From contig DGIS01000004.1 in NCBI GenBank assembly GCA_002386525.1, positions 62,001-126,000 on the forward strand: a stretch of DNA of 64,000 nt, in the 5' to 3' direction. Below are positions 63,324-64,000 of this stretch, piece by piece. Position 1 is the first letter of the stretch; each line of letters opens with the position of its first letter. The position numbers were made by a program, and so were the translations under genes. This stretch comes from Sphingobacterium sp. UBA4616 (GTDB lineage: Bacteria > Bacteroidota > Bacteroidia > Sphingobacteriales > Sphingobacteriaceae). The notes beneath the pieces are model-generated. The model was not told the DNA's origin, made no database searches, and saw only the letters and a program-made list of their open reading frames with translations.

Positions 63324-63896
63324 ATGAAAAACAACTATAGTTCACTCGAAAATTTAACTTTGCAAAAGTTAATACGGGCTGGAGACCAAGAAGCATTTAG
63401 GATAATCTATGAAAGGTACTGGGACAAAATATTTGTGATTTGTAATAACCGGATGCCACAAAAGGATATTGCGGAAGATCTTTTACAGGATATTTTCATT
63501 TCACTTTGGAATAACCCCAAACTCGAAGAGATTCAAAATCTTGAAGCTTATTTATTTCAGGCAGCCAAGTTTTCTATCATCAAATATATAAATAGATCTT
63601 CAAGAGTGGATTTTGTTGATCCCAATTCCTATGGATTATTGGATCGTGTGGAAGAATTGGAATTGGACGAAGTATTAAACATTAAAGAACTTCAGCAACT
63701 TATTTTCCAAGAGGTAGAACGCCTACCAGAGAAAGCAAAGATTATCTTTAATTATTCCCGTATAGATAATTTGGACAGTAGAGAAATTGCCGAAAAACTA
63801 AATATCTCACATCGAACTGTTGAAAATCAAATCAGCAAAAGCCTCAAACATTTAAGGATTTTTATAAATAATTTGAAAACGTTATTATTTTTTTAA
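63324..63896 (+). CDS. ECF sigma factor, FecI/Bacteroidota type
   Basis: This 190-aa sigma-70 family factor has region 2 (GDQEAFRIIYERYWDKIFVI ... DIAEDLLQDIFISLWN) and region 4 (LPEKAKIIFNYSRIDNLDSR ... NISHRTVENQISKSLKHLRI). It is the usual partner of a FecR anti-sigma factor, whose first codons follow at 63958. Such pairs control TonB-dependent uptake operons, which probably lie to the right of the window. Confidence 0.95.
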   Translation: MKNNYSSLENLTLQKLIRAGDQEAFRIIYERYWDKIFVICNNRMPQKDIAEDLLQDIFISLWNNPKLEEIQNLEAYLFQAAKFSIIKYINRSSRVDFVDPNSYGLLDRVEELELDEVLNIKELQQLIFQEVERLPEKAKIIFNYSRIDNLDSREIAEKLNISHRTVENQISKSLKHLRIFINNLKTLLFF

Positions 63897-63957
63897 TTTT
63901 CGGCGTGCGTTACTCAGCACTTGTGGTACTTCTATATAGACCACAATTGTTAATCGT

Positions 63958-64000
63958 ATGAAGACGCAACAAGAAATTAAAGAAATCATTTCCCGTATCA
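63958..64000 (+). CDS. Start of probable FecR-type anti-sigma factor, cut by window end
   Basis: ATG 63958 opens MKTQQEIKEIISRI and runs off the window. Its place 61 nt after an ECF sigma gene is the main reason for the call. A TGTGGT...ACCACA hairpin (63921-63944) lies in the gap. Confidence 0.45.
   Translation, partial: MKTQQEIKEIISRI

Noticed and set aside
1..64000. CRISPR arrays, tRNA or rRNA genes, complete insertion sequences
   Set aside because: No spaced direct-repeat array, no cloverleaf or rRNA-like stretch and no transposase-like protein was seen on reading; a dedicated scan was not possible.

Overview
The window looks like a chromosomal segment of a Bacteroidota bacterium, most likely a Sphingobacterium-like member of the Sphingobacteriaceae. 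The evidence is SusC/SusD pairs, a hybrid two-component regulator, an FecI-type ECF sigma factor, many lipoproteins, and promoters with the Bacteroidota -7 box TAnnTTTG. No rRNA, tRNA, CRISPR array or complete insertion sequence was seen. Assignments come from reading motifs by eye; no database search was run.

1-24.7 kb is a polysaccharide utilisation locus. A SusD (cut by the left edge) and SusC lie on the minus strand. A plus-strand block follows: a DUF4832-type protein, two GH2 enzymes, a lone beta-galactosidase jelly-roll protein, a hybrid sensor/AraC regulator and a GH28-like beta-helix protein. A second SusC/SusD/SusE-like set ends with another DUF4832 paralogue. The two plus-strand transcription units share a 44-bp element (4040-4083 and 16765-16808) just upstream of a -7 box. 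It is the best candidate operator for the hybrid regulator.

24.7-43 kb is mixed. It holds a three-gene SbnA / FAD-NAD(P) protein / Y4yA-type PLP decarboxylase cassette, an esterase, an HSP90-type ATPase, a GH43-like protein, two TraB-like proteins (one locus apparently broken), and an OmpR/histidine-kinase pair followed by a porin, a Dabb protein and a cupin.

43-46 kb and 60-63.3 kb carry decayed and intact copies of a small secreted NTF2-like gene. Its promoter and terminator hairpins have been copied with it; a Fic gene sits between two of the copies.

46-60 kb holds what I consider the most novel system. A TPR histidine kinase and a LuxR-type response regulator are surrounded by seven copies of a palindrome, consensus TTACGGGAAACCGTAA. 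Each lies 21 nt (once 20 nt) from a TAnnTTTG box. The promoters face the response regulator itself, a membrane protein, a PLD-like/VWA-lipoprotein/thermonuclease operon, a PD-ExK endonuclease-like gene, a DUF4236 gene, a secreted paralogue of a protein in the DUF4236 operon, and a possible small RNA. This looks like one local regulon of envelope and nuclease-like proteins of unknown purpose.

The right edge has an ECF sigma factor and the first codons of a probable FecR anti-sigma factor.
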